Positions 63,024-64,000 of a stretch of DNA of 64,000 nucleotides are shown piece after piece. Made by a program: the position numbers and the translations under genes. Origin of the DNA: Roseiarcus sp963749715 (lineage in GTDB: Bacteria; Pseudomonadota; Alphaproteobacteria; Rhizobiales; Beijerinckiaceae); the NCBI GenBank assembly GCA_963749715.1, contig CAVVNR010000008.1, forward strand, positions 372,001 to 436,000, written 5' to 3'. Below the pieces are notes generated by a model that made no database searches, had not been told where the DNA came from, and saw only the letters and a program-made list of their open reading frames with translations. Each line of letters begins with the position of its first letter. Position 1 is the first letter of the stretch.

Positions 63024-63788
63024 ATGAAGGACAAAGACGCGGAAATTGTCGCGCTGATCGACAATCGGCTCGATCAACGCGCCAGAACCCGCTTGCTCGC
63101 GCGCCTGGCGACGGATGAGAAGCTGCGCCAGCGCTATGAAGAGCTGCGAGAGGCTGGAGCCCCGATCGCCGCTTCGTTCGACTGGCTCATCGAAAATGCG
63201 CCCCTTCCCCGCCTCCGCGCCGCGCTCGAGGCGGAGCTCGCCGTGCAAGTCCCCGTTCGGCCGCTCGCGCCGATATCTTTTCGCGATCTTGCGGCGGGGA
63301 TTGTCGGCTTCCTTCTGGGCGCGGCCGCCGCGGCTTGGATCGCGTTGAGCGTGCCGCCGTCCGCCGATGAGGGAGATTGGCGTTCGGCCGTCGAGAACTA
63401 CACCAACCTCTATACGAAGGAGACTTTCTCTCCTCTGCACCCTGACGCCGCGTTGCAGGCGGCGGAGTTGAGCGCTGTCGGAGCGCAGGTCGGCGCTCGG
63501 TTGACGCCGGAGGCCATGTCGCTGCCGGGCCTGCGTTTCACCGTCGCCTTCATGCTCGCCTACCAGGGCGCGCCGTTGGCCGCGATCGCCTTCGTGGACA
63601 CGCCTGGCGCGCCTGTCCTGCTCTGCGTCATCGACAATCACGCGCCGGACGCTGATATGCGCTCGGAACGTCGCGGCGAGCTGTCGCTCGTCTCCTGGTC
63701 CCGCGGAGGACGCGGCTACCTCGTGATTGGCCACATCCCCGAGGCGCAGGCCGCCGCGCTGGCCGGAATGCTCGAACGACGAATTTGA
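63024..63788 (+). CDS. Anti-sigma factor (transmembrane)
   Basis: This 254-residue protein starts MKDKDAEIVALIDNRLDQRA, an N-terminal cytoplasmic anti-sigma helix region (ARLATDEKLRQRYEELREAG). One membrane helix (LAAGIVGFLLGAAAAAWIAL) and a periplasmic domain follow (YTNLYTKETFSPLHPDAALQ, LPGLRFTVAFMLAYQGAPLA, VIGHIPEAQAAALAGMLERR). It lacks the HxxxCxxC zinc motif of ZAS anti-sigma factors. It should hold the ECF sigma factor inactive until an envelope signal arrives. The neighbour order sigma then anti-sigma is standard. A TTG three codons upstream is an alternative start. Confidence 0.8.
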   Translation: MKDKDAEIVALIDNRLDQRARTRLLARLATDEKLRQRYEELREAGAPIAASFDWLIENAPLPRLRAALEAELAVQVPVRPLAPISFRDLAAGIVGFLLGAAAAAWIALSVPPSADEGDWRSAVENYTNLYTKETFSPLHPDAALQAAELSAVGAQVGARLTPEAMSLPGLRFTVAFMLAYQGAPLAAIAFVDTPGAPVLLCVIDNHAPDADMRSERRGELSLVSWSRGGRGYLVIGHIPEAQAAALAGMLERRI

Positions 63789-63825
63789 GACGCGGGAGCC
63801 GGGAGGCGAACACAAGCATTTTTGC

Positions 63826-64000
63826 CTAGCGCGCGCCGCAGCGGGCCTGCTCCCATGCACGCATCGTATCGGGTCCGTAGGCCGTTGTTTCAACCGGCCG
63901 GTAGCGCGACGGGTCGGGAAGCGTCGCGCGCGCCTCGTCGTCGAGCGCCGGAACGCCCGGCCGGCCGAGCGGCTTTTCCGCGGTGATCAGCGCGACTACG
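63826..64000 (-). CDS. 3' end of an unidentified gene (continues beyond window)
   Basis: The minus-strand frame is open from the right edge to TAG at 63826-63828 and reads VVALITAEKPLGRPGVPALD, DEARATLPDPSRYRPVETTA, then YGPDTMRAWEQARCGAR. The composition looks like a real C-terminus with a conserved-looking Pro/Tyr pattern, but I do not recognise the family. It converges with the anti-sigma gene, leaving about 37 bases between stops. Confidence 0.45.
   Translation of the reverse strand, partial: VVALITAEKPLGRPGVPALDDEARATLPDPSRYRPVETTAYGPDTMRAWEQARCGAR

Overview
The window is GC-rich, mainly chromosomal DNA from an alphaproteobacterium. The gene pairings point to Hyphomicrobiales (Rhizobiales): tpiA beside ppiD-trpE; PaaI thioesterase-rplM-rpsI near argC; rpsF-rpsR-DUF2232-rplI; NYN domain-uracil-DNA glycosylase; ihfA-MerR-tRNA-Pro; and rlpA/tmk-holB-metG-tatD-MBL. 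A Beijerinckiaceae or Methylocystaceae member is plausible, but the sequence alone does not settle the genus.

Layout. 0-0.7 kb: tail of a mercury-uptake operon (merT end, frameshifted merP, small GDCCVFCSYG protein). 0.8-5 kb: a broken class III nucleotide cyclase, a LysM protein and an intact amidohydrolase. 5.2-7.4 kb: an AT-rich island with a decayed patatin-like phospholipase, lying between a diverged copy of the trpE 3' end and the real trpE. 7.4-14 kb: trpE, ppiD, tpiA, secG, a COQ10/RatA protein, a secreted protein and cinA, almost all frameshifted. 14-18.9 kb: intergenic repeats, then a DUF4062 protein with about 16 tandem 144-bp TPR-like repeats. 19.8-24.2 kb: thioesterase, rplM-rpsI, a vapBC module whose toxin is cut at the rpsI stop codon, a short repeat array, a secreted protein and argC. 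24.2-32.7 kb: FAH-family hydrolase, NYN protein, UDG, galM, the rpsF-rpsR-rplI cluster, an SDR, ihfA, a MerR regulator and tRNA-Pro(GGG). 33-42.5 kb: S53 peptidase convergent with an M20 peptidase, then tmk-holB-metG-tatD-MBL and rlpA. 44-49 kb: a non-homologous end-joining block (ku, ligD, second ku) next to an HmcES/SRAP gene with an in-frame stop. 49-60.5 kb: M20 amidohydrolase, AI-2E transporter, membrane metallophosphoesterase, RND efflux pair, HbpS-like protein, YbjQ, ArsR with an AHSA1 partner, and a ClpP paralogue. 61-64 kb: ribE, an unrecognised AT-richer gene followed by a diverged ribE fragment, an ECF sigma/anti-sigma pair and the 3' end of one more gene.

The strongest unexplained signals are: two homologous four-unit arrays of a CTCCCTGTT motif spaced 21-22 bp, 19 kb apart; two AT-rich gene insertions each bounded by a housekeeping gene and a diverged fragment of that same gene (trpE, ribE); the DUF4062-TPR protein whose repeat units share identical indels; and a VapC toxin truncated exactly at the rpsI stop.

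Caution: about 20 genes, including essential ones (tpiA, secG, rpsF), need one or more frame changes to be read. The changes cluster at about 0-22 kb, 30-36 kb and 48-53 kb, while 22.9-29.8 kb and 36-48 kb are clean. Many are probably sequencing or assembly indels, so 'pseudogene' below means 'not readable in one frame here', not proven loss of function.
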